Source: Carboxylicivirga sp. (lineage in GTDB: Bacteria; Bacteroidota; Bacteroidia; Bacteroidales; Marinilabiliaceae). From it: 64,000 bases of DNA. Shown in pieces: positions 63,256 through 64,000 of the stretch (position 1 is its first letter; each line of letters begins with the position of its first letter). The position numbers and the translations under genes are program-made. The DNA lies in contig JAOARW010000055.1 of NCBI GenBank assembly GCA_025210475.1, forward strand, positions 1 through 64,000, in the 5' to 3' direction. The notes below the pieces were generated by a model, which did no database searches, was not told where the DNA came from, and saw only the letters and a program-made list of their open reading frames with translations.

Positions 63256-64000
63256 ATGAAACAACTGTTTTTATCCTTAATGCTGGTGGCAATTACACAT
63301 CAGGCATACTCTCAAAATCAGATCATTGCGGATCATACCATTGTGAATGATTACGACAAAATACCTGATTATTACATCAATGAAGTGAAAAAAATGATGG
63401 TTTCTATTCCGGGAGCTTCTCATGCCAGGGCTTATCGCATCGGACTGGAAATGCTTGAAGACATTAATCCAAAATTTGCTGTTAATGTAGCCCACGAGGA
63501 AGCTAATACGGATCAATACCTGCGCTGCAACGACATCAATGACAATGAGTTCGTTGAAGACAAATGGTATACCTGGTACGCCTGGCCCGAAAATAACAGA
63601 CCATCTGAGGCAACCATTGTAAAGGACATGATTAGCCGTAATCAAAACAAAAATCTGGTGGCCATCGCTTTTGGCTGGTGCTGGGCTATGATGAGTAGTA
63701 ATGAGGGGCGAGAAGATGAAGTTGATGCCGAACATAAAGTGAGATGGTTCGGAAGTTCTCATGGTGGACCAGATGGATCACTGGAATGGGGTATAGATAA
63801 TTCTGATCAGTCAACTACTCAAAACCGAGTCAGCTTACAAACCTATCTGGATGCAACAGTTGATTATATAAATTATTGCGAAACAAATAATTATATAACC
63901 AAACCATTTTTCACTACCGGACCGGTGGATAAATATACCGGAGAAAAGGCATATCAGGGCTACATTAAGCATGAACGGATTCGGGAATTTGTCAGGGAAG
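63256..64000 (+). CDS. Secreted protein, truncated by the window end
   Basis: The first 248 residues of an exported protein; the frame stays open at base 64000. A signal peptide (MKQLFLSLMLVAITHQAYSQ) is cleaved near residue 19. The mature part has KMMVSIPGASHARAYRIGLE (about 47-66), many Trp and Asn residues and no motif I can assign with certainty. The Ser-His word near 54 could be compared with SGNH-type hydrolases. It follows the beta-helix gene by 32 nt, so the two probably act on the same polymer. Confidence 0.7.
   Translation, partial: MKQLFLSLMLVAITHQAYSQNQIIADHTIVNDYDKIPDYYINEVKKMMVSIPGASHARAYRIGLEMLEDINPKFAVNVAHEEANTDQYLRCNDINDNEFVEDKWYTWYAWPENNRPSEATIVKDMISRNQNKNLVAIAFGWCWAMMSSNEGREDEVDAEHKVRWFGSSHGGPDGSLEWGIDNSDQSTTQNRVSLQTYLDATVDYINYCETNNYITKPFFTTGPVDKYTGEKAYQGYIKHERIREFVRE

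Overview
The window looks like a chromosomal segment of a Bacteroidota bacterium, probably close to the Marinilabiliales. The evidence is TAnnTTTG-type -7 boxes, a complete Alternative Complex III operon, the order birA / rsfS-ftsH-LUD-cdsA-psd, a Bacteroidota-type GlmU-like protein and a zinc-free type B L31. No phage, insertion sequence with an intact transposase, CRISPR array or rRNA is visible. The placement is inferred from gene content, not from a database search.

Layout. 1-579 has no gene but carries a run of small unrelated palindromes. 580-7013 (minus) is an eight-gene operon: YjfI-like protein, PspA/IM30, DUF4178, a Ser/Arg/Tyr-rich YgiB-like protein, tandem DUF350, membrane-anchored spermidine synthase, AdoMet decarboxylase and a K+ channel. 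It reads as a polyamine-linked envelope-stress system. 7154-9079 holds a TlpA-like protein and coaD. 9257-14567 holds a methyltransferase-GT2 fusion, a GT39-type membrane glycosyltransferase and an SLC12-like transporter. uraA (plus) follows, then an isolated cytochrome oxidase III/IV pair (minus). 17243-21814 (minus) is the phospholipid/proteostasis operon psd, cdsA, LUD, ftsH, rsfS, divergent from birA.

22930-25602 holds an SRPBCC protein, pyrE divergent from a NUDIX gene with only 7 nt between start codons, and a SPOR-like protein. 25684-33663 (minus) is Alternative Complex III (actABCDFE), a quinol:cytochrome c oxidoreductase; it presumably feeds an oxidase whose subunits I and II are not in this window. 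Then come an AI-2E-type permease, an ADP-ribosylglycohydrolase relative lacking part of its metal site, Lon, a GlmU-like protein, L31, a GNAT protein, a class V aminotransferase and an AlkD-like protein.

tRNA-His lies at 44155. After it come a DUF362/polyferredoxin redox pair, a large ABCG-like transporter with an N-terminal helical domain, a lipoprotein, an EamA exporter, a DUF6146-like lipoprotein, a CoA-transferase and a CBM9-like protein. 55906-61643 (plus) is a tight five-gene operon: acyl carrier protein, asparagine synthase, NAD-synthase-like amidotransferase, acyl-adenylate ligase and HemK-like methyltransferase. It looks like a small-molecule assembly line and is the best candidate here for an uncharacterised system. 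The window ends with a secreted beta-helix lipoprotein and a truncated secreted protein.
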